Of a stretch of DNA of 63,008 nt, positions 15,429-23,434 are shown piece by piece. The stretch is from Blautia glucerasea. Lineage in GTDB: Bacteria > Bacillota > Clostridia > Lachnospirales > Lachnospiraceae. Under the pieces are notes generated by a model, which did no database searches, was not told the origin of the DNA, and saw only the letters and a list, made by a program, of their open reading frames with translations. Within the stretch, counting starts at the first letter, position 1, and the number at the start of each line of letters is the position of its first letter. The stretch is taken from assembly GCF_020537505.1 (NCBI RefSeq), contig NZ_JAJBMO010000023.1, positions 1-63,008 on the forward strand. Reading direction: 5' to 3'. The translations under genes and the position numbers were made by a program.

Positions 15429-16196
15429 TCATCTTTTCTTATACAATACAAGTTCCGGATTCTTACCGTCTTCTTCATAAGTGCAAATAAGAATAAAATC
15501 CATATCTGCAACAACGCCGAAACATCTATCGCCGCCGTATTCACATTCAAGCTGATTGCCCAGATATGTCTTTGCCTCATTCAAAAACTTAGCCGCTTGC
15601 CCATTCGGAAGCCGGTACTCAAGATTCACATACTTTCCCACAAGGGTATTCAGTTTTTCCACCTTTGGCATTCCGTCAACATTCAATTCGTTAATTTCAT
15701 TGATTAACTTTTTCTTGAATTCTTCAAACTGACCGTTATCACTAAGCTCATCATATTTCTTCCAGTAATCCAAAGTAGGAAGCAGCTCTTTCATATAAGA
15801 ACGGGCTTGTTCCTCCGTGAAATTCTCGCTTACCATATTCTTAACACAAACTTCAATCAAATCGTCCATATCATTGTAAGTATATGTTCCATCGGCATAA
15901 CACCACTTACAATAGTCCTCGTTGAAAGAACCGTCGTGATTGTGTCCGATAATATCATCATCTTCAAGCGGCATTCCGCAGCATTGACAAATAAGCTTTC
16001 TCGGTGAGCCTAAAAGTGTATTTATGGAAACATCTAATACTTTTGACAGCAATTTCAATGTTTCCGTATTCGGAACTGTTTCTCCGTTTTCCCAACGTGA
16101 AACTGCCTGACGACTTACAAAAACTTTTTCTGCAAGCTCATCCTGCGACATTCCCTTTTGAGTGCGAAGTTCAAGTATAACCTGTTTTGTATCCAT
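15429..16196 (-). CDS. XRE-family regulator with zinc-ribbon domain
   Basis: This 255-aa protein has an N-terminal Cro/CI-type HTH (GMSQDELAEKVFVSRQAVSR, then WENGETVPNTETL). A cysteine-rich zinc-ribbon segment (CQCCGMPL ... YCKWCYADG) follows at about 88-125. The C-terminal half is a helical and beta domain ending in IYEEDGKNPELVLYKKR-like sequence. Such fusions are common single-gene regulators in Firmicutes mobile elements. The ligand is unknown. It is transcribed alone, with its own terminator, between the WYL and LexA-like regulators. Confidence 0.8.
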   Translation of the reverse strand: MDTKQVILELRTQKGMSQDELAEKVFVSRQAVSRWENGETVPNTETLKLLSKVLDVSINTLLGSPRKLICQCCGMPLEDDDIIGHNHDGSFNEDYCKWCYADGTYTYNDMDDLIEVCVKNMVSENFTEEQARSYMKELLPTLDYWKKYDELSDNGQFEEFKKKLINEINELNVDGMPKVEKLNTLVGKYVNLEYRLPNGQAAKFLNEAKTYLGNQLECEYGGDRCFGVVADMDFILICTYEEDGKNPELVLYKKR

Positions 16197-16273
16197 TATG
16201 CAGTACCTCCCTTACACCTTTATTATAGTCTCACGCATTATCTCAAACAAGCAACTCGCAGTTGCTGTCCTTA

Positions 16274-16420
16274 TTACTCAGCTTTTTCGTTCACGGCTAA
16301 CAAATTTTCACAATAATAGTTTGGGTCGGTTGTATCCGCAGACGGATAAACTTCAAACTCCACGCCCTCGGCATATTCATACTGCGAGCTTTTCAAGAAG
16401 ATTCTGCCGTTTCTTGACAT
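16274..16420 (-). CDS. Short hypothetical or gene remnant after the WYL regulator
   Basis: A 48-aa frame begins MSRNGRIFLKSSQYEYAEGV; a longer in-frame version starts at 16492 inside the WYL gene. It has an acidic, tyrosine-containing composition and ends before an AT-rich gap. The ribosome site is weak. It may be a remnant of a downstream gene of the YolD/WYL operon. I cannot assign it. Confidence 0.3.
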   Translation of the reverse strand: MSRNGRIFLKSSQYEYAEGVEFEVYPSADTTDPNYYCENLLAVNEKAE

Positions 16421-16436
16421 CGTATGCTTTGGAGTG

Positions 16437-17438
16437 TTAGATTTCCTGTTCTTTGTTTTCTTTTTGCTGCATACCCTCATCGGCTTGTGCAATCATCTGC
16501 CTGTACTGTTCTTTCACACTTTCCGGTGCAAGTATTTGTACCTTGCCATTAAAGCCAAACACCCAACCAAAAAAGGTCGGACTGGCTGATACTTCGGTCT
16601 GTACTCTGAAAGAAGTCATATCATACGCAAGGGTTGTCACATCTTCTCCAAAACGGTCAACCATTGTTTTCATCAAGCTGTTATCACACCGTAAATCCAC
16701 AAGAACTTTCTCGCCTGAGAACATAAAGAAAACTTCCTTTGTGTAATTCTCAATATCAAAATCATCCGGCATAGGAATAATATCTTTATCCAATATCTCC
16801 GGCTTGGAAGCAATACGGTCTACCCTGAAATTGATAACCTTGCTTTTCTTCTCTGAATATCCGAGAACATAATAATAGTCCCCACACCAGAGAAGTTTAT
16901 ACGGGCTGAGCTTATACACTTCGCCCTTGTTCTTCAGAACCTTTTTCTTTAATCCGGTATAATCATAATACTGAAAAGAAATCTGTTTACCTGTATTGAT
17001 GGCATCGTTTATAGCGTCAATGATATAATATATCTGCTCATTATCCGGCTTAATTCGATTGACCACATAGTTATTACGCTTCAACTTTGCCACCTGCCCC
17101 GGACTGGTCATCGTATGTATCTTCTCAATCAGCGTTTTGCTTTTCTTCTTTGTAATAAACTTCGATGACTCCACTGCATCTATCAGCAGTTTCAGTTCCG
17201 GCAATTCAAACTTACGACTGGCTACAAAGTATTTGCTCTGAGTAGAATGGATAGTAACAATATCCATTCCAAACTCCTGAAGTGCAGCAATATCTTTTGT
17301 GACCGTCGTTCTATGTGCAGATATTCCGTATTCATCATTCAATATATTGATTAGCTGCGTCGTCGAAAGCGGATGTTCCTCGTCCGTTCGTTCCTCTAAT
17401 ATTTTCTTTAAGTATAATATTCTCGGCTTTGTTTCCAT
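16437..17438 (-). CDS. WYL-domain transcriptional regulator
   Basis: A 333-aa protein with an N-terminal winged helix (HPLSTTQLINILNDEYGIS, then TVTKDIAALQEFG), a linker, and a WYL domain (KLSPYKLLWCGDYYYVLGYS, then FRVDRI). A C-terminal WCX extension ends near EQYRQMIAQADE. WYL proteins bind nucleic-acid ligands or nucleotides, and several control defence or SOS genes. It follows a YolD-like gene by 20 bases. YolD and WYL proteins often accompany translesion polymerase or stress genes, but no polymerase gene is present here. Confidence 0.85.
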   Translation of the reverse strand: METKPRILYLKKILEERTDEEHPLSTTQLINILNDEYGISAHRTTVTKDIAALQEFGMDIVTIHSTQSKYFVASRKFELPELKLLIDAVESSKFITKKKSKTLIEKIHTMTSPGQVAKLKRNNYVVNRIKPDNEQIYYIIDAINDAINTGKQISFQYYDYTGLKKKVLKNKGEVYKLSPYKLLWCGDYYYVLGYSEKKSKVINFRVDRIASKPEILDKDIIPMPDDFDIENYTKEVFFMFSGEKVLVDLRCDNSLMKTMVDRFGEDVTTLAYDMTSFRVQTEVSASPTFFGWVFGFNGKVQILAPESVKEQYRQMIAQADEGMQQKENKEQEI

Positions 17439-17458
17439 TGTTTGCCCTTTCCAAGCTA

Positions 17459-17887
17459 TTACTCATATAGTCCTTTGAACATTTCTCCCTGTATCACGCT
17501 GATTTGTTCAGTCGGAATTACTGTTTCATCCTGCATAATCAGTTTGCGTTCAAATTCATCAATCTTTTTCACTATGCCGGAATGCGTGAGATATGCTCCT
17601 CCGGATTTTTTATCATCAGGCACGAAATAAGTTATTGATATTTCCTGTTCTGTGCCGATATTATCTCTAATCATATTTAATTGGTCATTTAATTTCATAA
17701 TGACTTCATCGCTTAACTCTAACCGTTCATCTGTTAGCCTTGCAGTCTCTTTAATGGCTGCATCGTGTCCTGTAAGTGCCGCAAAAGGTGCAAACTGTGC
17801 TGCTCTGTCGTGAAGTGACATACGAGGATGGTTCTTCGATGTCGGATTCGGCAGATTGATTATATCGTCATAGGAATGTTCATCCAT
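17459..17887 (-). CDS. YolD-like protein
   Basis: This 142-aa protein carries the YolD-type opening (HPRMSLHDRAAQFAPFAALT, then GHDAAI), typical of proteins encoded beside UV-repair/DinP polymerases and on plasmids and ICEs. A C-terminal YolD-like beta domain follows (ITYFVPDDKKSGGAYLT, then IPTEQISVIQGEMF). Its stop is 20 bases from the start of the WYL regulator, so the two form an operon. Function is unknown; DNA-damage association is family knowledge, not shown here. Confidence 0.75.
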   Translation of the reverse strand: MDEHSYDDIINLPNPTSKNHPRMSLHDRAAQFAPFAALTGHDAAIKETARLTDERLELSDEVIMKLNDQLNMIRDNIGTEQEISITYFVPDDKKSGGAYLTHSGIVKKIDEFERKLIMQDETVIPTEQISVIQGEMFKGLYE

Positions 17888-17934
17888 CTGTTACAGCACC
17901 TCCTTTGCTCGACAAACTTGAATTTATAGTCCTC

Positions 17935-18354
17935 TCAAAACCAATTTGCTTTTTCTTCTCGAAATACGGGAATATCACTATCTCGATATGGATTGTAATT
18001 ATGAAGATTGCAACCAAACTCTTTTAATGATTTTATTTTGTTATCCTGTGTCCATACAATTAAAGATATTCCGTCAAATTCTTCAACATTTCCATTATTC
18101 ATTTTGCTTTTAAAATACCACTCCACGATTGTTTGATTGCCTTGATGAAAAAATTGCTTAATCTCCCAGACAAGAACACTTCCGCGTGTATTCCATTCGT
18201 CAAACCAGTGCTTTACCGTTTTGCGGTTTTCATATTTAGGACTCCAACTCTCAGTATATACAACATCATCTGTAAAAATATTGTCAATTCCTAAATCTGC
18301 TTTCTTAATCCACATATCAAACCATAATCGGATAATTTTTTCTCTCTCGTTCAT
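17935..18354 (-). CDS. NTF2/SnoaL-like fold protein
   Basis: A 139-aa protein with the layout of the nuclear transport factor 2 (SnoaL-like) superfamily: an N-terminal helix (REKIIRLWFDMWIKK), an FTDDVVYTESWSPKYEN strand, a KHWFDEWNT helix and central strands (TIVEWYFKSKMNN, EFDGISLIVW). Such folds bind small ligands or act as isomerases, and specificity cannot be guessed. It lies 47 bases before the YolD-like gene and could be cotranscribed with it. Confidence 0.65.
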   Translation of the reverse strand: MNEREKIIRLWFDMWIKKADLGIDNIFTDDVVYTESWSPKYENRKTVKHWFDEWNTRGSVLVWEIKQFFHQGNQTIVEWYFKSKMNNGNVEEFDGISLIVWTQDNKIKSLKEFGCNLHNYNPYRDSDIPVFREEKANWF

Positions 18355-18360
18355 AAAGTA

Positions 18361-18690
18361 CCTCCATAACTTTCGATTTTTCGTTCTCAGCGACTTCCCA
18401 ATAAATGGGAATTTTGATACCTACAATTCTTTAACACCTAACTGGTATTATAAAGTGTTACGATAAAATCCGCAATGCCTTGATTTTACTACAGTTTTGG
18501 CAAGTGAGCTTTCCCTTAGACTTTCCCTTATGTTATATCCTTTTCCCTTGTGTTACGACACCTCATAAGGGCAAAAACAAGGGAAGCAAAATCCGGTAAC
18601 AGCTAATAACATTATATAAATCACATAATCGGCTGGAACTGGTCAAGATGCTTCTACAACTGAAACAGATAAGAGAAAGGACTTTGCAAT
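18361..18690. other. Intergenic gap with short direct repeats
   Basis: No gene is seen between the NTF2-like gene and the plus-strand gene at 18691. Three copies of TTTCCCTT lie within about 18510-18560, and a CCTCATAAGGG element with dyad features follows. These look like regulatory or transcript-end structure in a region between divergent genes. Confidence 0.35.
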
Positions 18691-18933
18691 ATGAATATCG
18701 TTCATGCAGAATATAATAAATATCACAACATCATAGACATCAATTATTACAATGGCTACATACTTCGGATTGACTGTGGCAAGGCAGAAGATGGATTGAT
18801 TACTACTCCTAACTCTCAACGAATGTTGGATGCACTGGCGATTGACAATCCACTAGAATATGCCCGTTTGTATCTTGATTCAGAAATGCAAGATTGGGTG
18901 AATGCGATGAATATGGAATGGTATAGCACTTGA
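18691..18933 (+). CDS. DUF6061-like small protein
   Basis: An 80-aa plus-strand protein: MNIVHAEYNKYHNIIDINYY, then GYILRIDC and NPLEYARLYLDSEMQDWVNA. The pattern (N-terminal strand pair, a Cys after RID, LEYA near the middle) matches small proteins annotated as DUF6061 in Clostridia. AGAAAGGA lies 11 nt upstream of the ATG. It is one of the few plus-strand genes in the element and borders the AT-rich cargo. No function is known. Confidence 0.6.
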   Translation: MNIVHAEYNKYHNIIDINYYNGYILRIDCGKAEDGLITTPNSQRMLDALAIDNPLEYARLYLDSEMQDWVNAMNMEWYST

Positions 18934-19113
18934 TAAAAGAACATAAAAATGAGAAGAAATCTGTCAAAAGTATTTCTATAAAATACGATATTTCTTTAGC
19001 CCTTCCATAAATAATGAAATAGAGCCGATAACTCACAATCGAAATAACGAGTGATTCATCGGCTCTATATTTTATGGTTATGGATATCATGAGTATCGCT
19101 TTATATGCAATTG

Positions 19114-19476
19114 CTATTTTGTTAATTCCCAATATTTATGACCCATAAAGAAGATTGTTAATTCGTTTTGATCTACTTCTATCTCAAAATTCACGCTATT
19201 ATCTCTCTGTTCCACAAAAATCATATTTGAGGAAGATATGCTATATAATGCATTGCCACAGGTAATACCCAATTCGGGCATATCTTTGTTTACAACAAGT
19301 CCTCCATTTTCTTGAAAGGTAAACACTTCCTCTGCATTTGCATTCTTCCATGTACCAATAATATTTTTTTTATTCTGAATGTGCTTTATTTTTCCAACAC
19401 ATACAACGATAAGTATAGCTACACTTACAATTAAAGCAATGCCTACAACACTCTTTGCCAATTTCTTTTTATTCAA
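19114..19476 (-). CDS. Membrane-anchored small protein, unknown
   Basis: This 120-aa protein has a basic start, one TM segment at about 10-28 and an extracytoplasmic beta-rich domain (IIGTWKNANAEEVFTFQENG, then NSVNFEIEVDQNELTIFFMG). The IIGTW...FTFxxNG pattern resembles small lipocalin-like or DUF-type extracellular domains. It belongs to the AT-rich cargo with the transporter genes upstream. It could be an immunity or signal-binding protein, but that is inference. The gap 19477-19614 holds no gene. Confidence 0.5.
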   Translation of the reverse strand: MNKKKLAKSVVGIALIVSVAILIVVCVGKIKHIQNKKNIIGTWKNANAEEVFTFQENGGLVVNKDMPELGITCGNALYSISSSNMIFVEQRDNSVNFEIEVDQNELTIFFMGHKYWELTK

Positions 19477-19614
19477 TTTCTATTATCTCCATTTTTAGTT
19501 TCTTTAAGATTGAATGATTCCATATTGCTTAATTCAGTATCTCCATGAATTTCTAACATTGATACGCTTCTCACAGGAAATAGAATAGGAGAGATTCATT
19601 CATAAATAATTAAA

Positions 19615-20298
19615 TCATTCATACTTACCTGAATTTGTAATGTTTTTCCATATTTTCTCATAATTATCTACTATAGTTTTTTCTGAGGTCAAAAATGCAA
19701 ACATAGATATACTTGAATAGAGAGTTTCCGCCGAATCAAAAACCACACAACTTTCATCATGAGTTAGATTTCTCTTTGAATATATTTCCGATACAGGCAT
19801 AAATGAATTTTCTTCCTCTTTGGTGTATTTATACCCATCAATACATCCTAGATTTTTTAAAAATATTAAATAAGTATCTTCGGTCTTCAGATATTGCCAT
19901 CCGTTAGTGTAAAATTCTTCACCTCTAACAAATGATACAGGTTCTATAATGTAAATACAGTCACCTACTGAAAGATTAGCAGAATTATCCTTATAGATTT
20001 CCTCTATTTTTACCATTGTTTTTGTTGATCGTAAACTCATTTCACGAGAATTTGTTACAGTTATACGAGCTATTAAAGAAGAATCTTTTTCCATATCATC
20101 CAATGAGTAATTACTTTCATTGTTAAAGTAAGAAGTTTTCTGCCCTCCTGTATAGAAAATTTCCATAGCTGTATTTTCTGATAAAGCAATATCAGGATCA
20201 TGAACCCCTGTAGTTGTTTTTATCCCAGTCTTTCCATAGAATAAGGCTGTCACCATACAAATGATTACAACACAGATAGTTAATACAAATTTCTTCAT
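19615..20298 (-). CDS. Exported protein of the transporter cluster
   Basis: A 227-aa protein with an N-terminal signal or anchor (FVLTICVVIICMVTALFYG). The mature part has a beta-rich pattern: SSLIARITVTNSREM, VKIEEIYKDNSANLSVGDCI, YLIFLKNLG and a late C-terminal helix. It shares this layout with the C-terminal part of the chimeric gene at 23435-24388 (VAKVV..., IKGEL..., IYIFLAYAQEDG), so two paralogs flank the cluster. Its ATG overlaps the stop of the ABC ATPase gene. Immunity or cell-surface accessory functions are possible. Confidence 0.55.
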   Translation of the reverse strand: MKKFVLTICVVIICMVTALFYGKTGIKTTTGVHDPDIALSENTAMEIFYTGGQKTSYFNNESNYSLDDMEKDSSLIARITVTNSREMSLRSTKTMVKIEEIYKDNSANLSVGDCIYIIEPVSFVRGEEFYTNGWQYLKTEDTYLIFLKNLGCIDGYKYTKEEENSFMPVSEIYSKRNLTHDESCVVFDSAETLYSSISMFAFLTSEKTIVDNYEKIWKNITNSGKYE

Positions 20299-20942
20299 TA
20301 CATCAACTCCTTAATTTTACCAAATTCCATGCATATCTTCTCATCCGCTAATATTTCAATATCTTCTTTATTATGGCTTGTCAGTATAGTAATGGTATCA
20401 TTCTTTTTTTCTTCCAATATACGTTCACGAAATAAATCAATGCTATGCTGATCCAATGCGTTAGTTGGCTCATCCAAAAGCAAAATTTTTGGATGTTCCA
20501 TCAGTGCTTGACAAAGAGCTAGTTTTTGACGCATTCCTAATGAATATTTATTTACTTTTTTCTTTGATTTGGGATCAAGACCAAAGTATATCATTATTTC
20601 ATATATTTCTTCATCTGATACAATTCCTTTTATATTGGAAAGCATTTTCAAATTTTCAAATCCTGAATACATACTCCAAAAAGAAATATTTTCAATAACA
20701 GCTCCTAAATCTGGTAAAACATCCATATCTTTATGTAATGCCTTGTGATTATATTTTATGTATCCTTTGTCTGTATTTATAAAACCTGCAATGGCTCTGA
20801 GTAGCATTGTTTTACCTGAACCATTTTTACCATATATTCCATATATTTTACCAGATTCAAATGTATAACTGATATCATCAAGCACTTTTTCACCTTTAAT
20901 TGACTTTGAAATAGATTTTACATATAAATTCATGGATATCAT
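20298..20942 (-). CDS. ABC transporter ATPase (ABC-2 / bacteriocin-export type)
   Basis: A 214-aa nucleotide-binding domain. Walker A is GKNGSGKT, the signature is YSLGMRQK and Walker B is ILLLDEPT, followed by a switch His (TSHNKED). It resembles BcrA/lantibiotic-immunity type ATPases that pair with ABC-2 permeases. Starts at 20942 and 20933 are both possible; GAGGTG lies 3 nt from the first and 12 nt from the second. It follows two permease genes and precedes an exported protein. It probably powers export of, or self-protection from, a peptide encoded at 22620-23204. Confidence 0.85.
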   Translation of the reverse strand: MISMNLYVKSISKSIKGEKVLDDISYTFESGKIYGIYGKNGSGKTMLLRAIAGFINTDKGYIKYNHKALHKDMDVLPDLGAVIENISFWSMYSGFENLKMLSNIKGIVSDEEIYEIMIYFGLDPKSKKKVNKYSLGMRQKLALCQALMEHPKILLLDEPTNALDQHSIDLFRERILEEKKNDTITILTSHNKEDIEILADEKICMEFGKIKELM

Positions 20943-20947
20943 TCACC

Positions 20948-21748
20948 TCACAATATTTGTTTTTTTTCGCAAAGAAATTTACCTATCCACACCAAAACAG
21001 CGGATGATATAACTGAAATGAGACAGCTTGACTTAAAATTCAATAAATCTATATTGCTTGTAGTCCATTCGTAATTTTCTTCGACATAATATATAATAAG
21101 CTTGTTATGCCAATTAAATAAAGGAATATGTAGCAAGGAATAATGCCAAATTTTCCATATAACATTTCCCATTGAAAAATAAAATCCACACACCATTACT
21201 GGAATAAAAAATACAATAAATGCAACGATGTATCCTATAATTGAATCTTTCCAAAATGAAAACAAATAACTAATCATTTGCAAATGAAAAATCTCTATCA
21301 ATAGCATAAAAATAACTTTGAAATCTTCTAAGCCATTAGAGGTATGCTCTACAAAAAGAAAAAACAAATAATCGGAAACAACTACAATACAGTCACGTAA
21401 TATCATTTTTATTAATATATCCTTATAAATTATGTGTTTTTTCCCATAACGAGGAAGTAGAATTACCATGTTATCATTTGCATCATTAAATAAGTCCATT
21501 GTAAGATAACAAATCTCAAGGATAAACAAAATCGCAAAAAATGATAAAGATATAAGGTCAAACGAATGATCTATTAGTATTCCCCCAAAATATATTTGTG
21601 AACGTACTCCTTCTGTTATTGTAACCAGACTATTATGAAACCCCAAGTACACATTAGCATAAAAATATCTAATTACAAATGTTATAAGTGATACTAGTAA
21701 GCATTTTCCAACATTAACATTCAAAATTTTTTTCTTATATAACTTCAT
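20948..21748 (-). CDS. ABC-2 type permease-like membrane protein (second)
   Basis: A 266-aa protein with about six TM segments (for example CLLVSLITFVIRYFYANVYL, then LISLSFFAILFILEICYLTM and IGYIVAFIVFFIPVMVCGFY). The DANDNMVILLPRYGKKHIIY loop is the amphipathic coupling region of ABC-2 permeases. It overlaps the upstream permease by 14 bases and is followed by the ATPase, so it is a subunit of the same transporter. Confidence 0.7.
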   Translation of the reverse strand: MKLYKKKILNVNVGKCLLVSLITFVIRYFYANVYLGFHNSLVTITEGVRSQIYFGGILIDHSFDLISLSFFAILFILEICYLTMDLFNDANDNMVILLPRYGKKHIIYKDILIKMILRDCIVVVSDYLFFLFVEHTSNGLEDFKVIFMLLIEIFHLQMISYLFSFWKDSIIGYIVAFIVFFIPVMVCGFYFSMGNVIWKIWHYSLLHIPLFNWHNKLIIYYVEENYEWTTSNIDLLNFKSSCLISVISSAVLVWIGKFLCEKKQIL

Positions 21749-22577
21749 AATTTTTTATTTTTCTCTGTATAATGCCAATACTTAATCCAAAAATAAGCAA
21801 TATCAGAACAATTTCTCCTATTATATTTCCATGAACATTAGGCATAATATAACCTTGTATAGAGAATTCATTTAGCCCAAAGACAGAAACAATCAAATTA
21901 AAAACAATATAGAATATAAACAAAGCACCAGGTATCTTTGCGAAATATAGAACTTTCATTTTGTTATAATATGAAAGAGCATAAGCTAAGATAGCTAATC
22001 CCGAGCCAAAAATTCCGTAATTAAAAATGTATATTAGATTATATAAAGTTGGATGTTGCAATCTCACCATATCAAGAAAATTGTCAGCGTTATATGATAC
22101 CAAACCTATAGCGTAATCAGGTTCTCCCCAAGCACTGTCATATCCATGTATTGGATATGTCAAGTGGCATAATAATAAATTTATGAGCATTGGTATTGTT
22201 ATTGTCAAAAAGGTTACAATCAGAATGCCAAATAATTTTCCTGCTAAATATTTCTTTTTCCCGATTCTTTGAATAAGTAGGATTGAACTATTGCTTTTTT
22301 CTTCTCTTATTAAGGAAAGTGATGCAATAATTGTTGCATAAACAGGCAATAACAGATACATTATATATGGAATATATGCCGCTTCAGTGCCCTGTAATAC
22401 GAAATTTTCATTTGCTGAACGAATAAATTGATAACTTTTTCCTATATCATTTTTTACACATAAAATATACGAAGCAATATTTAAAATCATTAGAGCAATA
22501 AAAACAACTTTATATTCTGCACGATCAATACAATGTTTGATTTCTATAAGAACCATTTTTTTCATAATCTTTACCAA
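21735..22577 (-). CDS. ABC-2 type permease-like membrane protein (first)
   Basis: A 280-aa protein with about six TM segments and the ABC-2 coupling loop (SLIREEKSNSSILLIQRIGK, then KKYLAGKLFG). Large extracellular loops lie between TM1 and TM2 and between TM3 and TM4 (HGYDSAWGEPDYAIG). The start could be the ATG at 22565 rather than 22577. It follows the small secreted-protein gene after a strong hairpin terminator, so the transporter genes are probably expressed at a lower level than the peptides. Confidence 0.7.
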   Translation of the reverse strand: MVKIMKKMVLIEIKHCIDRAEYKVVFIALMILNIASYILCVKNDIGKSYQFIRSANENFVLQGTEAAYIPYIMYLLLPVYATIIASLSLIREEKSNSSILLIQRIGKKKYLAGKLFGILIVTFLTITIPMLINLLLCHLTYPIHGYDSAWGEPDYAIGLVSYNADNFLDMVRLQHPTLYNLIYIFNYGIFGSGLAILAYALSYYNKMKVLYFAKIPGALFIFYIVFNLIVSVFGLNEFSIQGYIMPNVHGNIIGEIVLILLIFGLSIGIIQRKIKNYEVI

Positions 22578-22579
22578 AA

Positions 22580-22609
22580 GGGCATAAACCCACGAAGAGG
22601 TTTATGCCC
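22580..22609 (-). terminator. Hairpin between the peptide genes and the transporter genes
   Basis: GGGCATAAACC (22580-22590) is perfectly complementary to GGTTTATGCCC (22599-22609). On the minus strand TTTT follows the stem. It lies directly after the secreted-protein gene and would let most transcripts stop there. Confidence 0.8.
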
Positions 22610-22619
22610 ATCCCTTCTG

Positions 22620-23039
22620 TTATCTAAAATCTACATTTCCACTTACAAATGCAGTTGATAATTGAGATTGATAATTTTCCATTCCCATACCGACCTGTGT
22701 GTTAGTAGAATTATAACCGCTCTTGGTAAAGATTAAATTACAAGATCCTGTTCCAACACCCTGCTTATACTTATTAGATATTTTACTCTTGCTGTTATTG
22801 ACAGCCCAGAAATTTGCGTAAGAGGTATTGGTAATTGCTGTTACCTCATTTGTGATGTAATCATCGGATGTTGTTTTTGCATGCATAGAGGTAAAGTTAT
22901 TAGTCTTATTCAGTTTAAGTGCATAAGCGGTGTAAGATGCCGCCTGAGAATATGCTGCTGAAGAAAGAAATACACATCCTGCACAAAACAAACCAATACC
23001 TACTTTTGCAATCTTCTGTTTTAAACTTTTTAACATCAT
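22620..23039 (-). CDS. Small secreted protein, DUF2712-like / bacteriocin candidate
   Basis: A 139-aa protein. I start at ATG 23039, because GGAGG lies 8 nt upstream. The signal peptide (basic MLKSLKQK, hydrophobic core, AYSQA cleavage) leaves a mature region of about 105 residues rich in Ser, Thr, Asn and Tyr. It contains FWAVNNSKSKISNKYKQ and ends GNVDFR. There are no cysteines after the signal peptide apart from SCNLIF. The pattern resembles DUF2712-type secreted proteins encoded beside ABC-2 transporters, and lactococcin-972-like precursors less well. Its role as bacteriocin or signalling substrate is unproven. Confidence 0.55.
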   Translation of the reverse strand: MMLKSLKQKIAKVGIGLFCAGCVFLSSAAYSQAASYTAYALKLNKTNNFTSMHAKTTSDDYITNEVTAITNTSYANFWAVNNSKSKISNKYKQGVGTGSCNLIFTKSGYNSTNTQVGMGMENYQSQLSTAFVSGNVDFR

Positions 23040-23057
23040 AGTCAATTCCTCCCAATC

Positions 23058-23204
23058 TTATTTTTTTAACTGCGTTGGTACTTTTGGTTCATACAACAAA
23101 CCACGGCACAATGAATTTGCATTACTTCGAGCAATAGCAGTCACTGCCTGAAGTACGAGACGGGCACTTTTCTGGGGTGCCTTGTTTACTTGCTTATTGT
23201 CCAT
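23058..23204 (-). CDS. AgrD-like cyclic lactone autoinducer precursor
   Basis: A 48-aa peptide. The start is ATG 23204, after an AGGAG + G-run ribosome site. The N-terminal helix is amphipathic (KSARLVLQAVTAIARS), followed by NANSLCRGLLYEPKVPTQLK. The Cys, x-G, Tyr-Glu-Pro-Lys and C-terminal Lys pattern is that of AgrD-type cyclic lactone autoinducers in Clostridia. In that family AgrB processes the peptide and a thiolactone forms at the Cys. No AgrB or AgrC is encoded in the element, so it would depend on host machinery, or the ABC cluster would have to export it. It shares a transcript with the secreted protein 18 bases downstream. Confidence 0.65.
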   Translation of the reverse strand: MDNKQVNKAPQKSARLVLQAVTAIARSNANSLCRGLLYEPKVPTQLKK

Positions 23205-23212
23205 CGTTTTCA

Positions 23213-23249
23213 CCCCCCCCCTCCTTAATTGTCTGACAATTACAGACAA
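23213..23249 (-). promoter_or_regulatory. Nine-G tract and leader hairpin at the AgrD-like ribosome site
   Basis: Nine consecutive G on the minus strand (23221-23213) continue the AGGAG Shine-Dalgarno, 8 nt before the ATG. Just upstream is a 7-bp perfect hairpin, TTGTCTG (23229-23235) with CAGACAA (23243-23249). Length variation of the G-run would alter the SD-start spacing. Confidence 0.55.
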
Positions 23250-23277
23250 CTTTATTTGTTTACCATGGTATGTGCTT

Positions 23278-23306
23278 AATATAACAGAGTATTTAATTTT
23301 TTTCAA
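23278..23306 (-). promoter_or_regulatory. Consensus sigma-A promoter of the peptide genes
   Basis: TTGAAA (23306-23301), a 17-bp spacer and TATATT (23283-23278) read leftward into the AgrD-like gene. Transcription would start near 23271, giving a leader of about 67 nt. Confidence 0.75.
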
Positions 23307-23313
23307 TCCCTCT

Positions 23314-23343
23314 ATGCACGAATGGTAGCCCAACATGCACGAA
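23314..23343 (-). promoter_or_regulatory. Pair of 9-bp direct repeats, LytTR-like sites
   Basis: ATGCACGAA occurs exactly at 23314-23322 and 23335-23343, separated by 12 bp (period 21). They end 7 bp from the -35 box. The two-repeat, 12-bp-spacer layout upstream of -35 is that of LytTR (AgrA-type) binding sites; in the reading direction the repeat is TTCGTGCAT, which agrees with most of the AgrA consensus. Confidence 0.55.
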
Positions 23344-23370
23344 CTGTTCTACATATAGGTATAAAACCGA

Positions 23371-23409
23371 AAAGATGGCAGATAGGTTAAGCACCTACCT
23401 GCCATCTTT
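23371..23409 (-). terminator. Terminator of the chimeric lipoprotein gene
   Basis: AAAGATGGCAG (23371-23381) pairs with CTGCCATCTTT (23399-23409), with further internal pairing. It follows the gene at 23435-24388 and precedes the AgrD-like promoter. Confidence 0.7.
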
Positions 23410-23434
23410 AATCTATATATTTCAGAAATAATGA

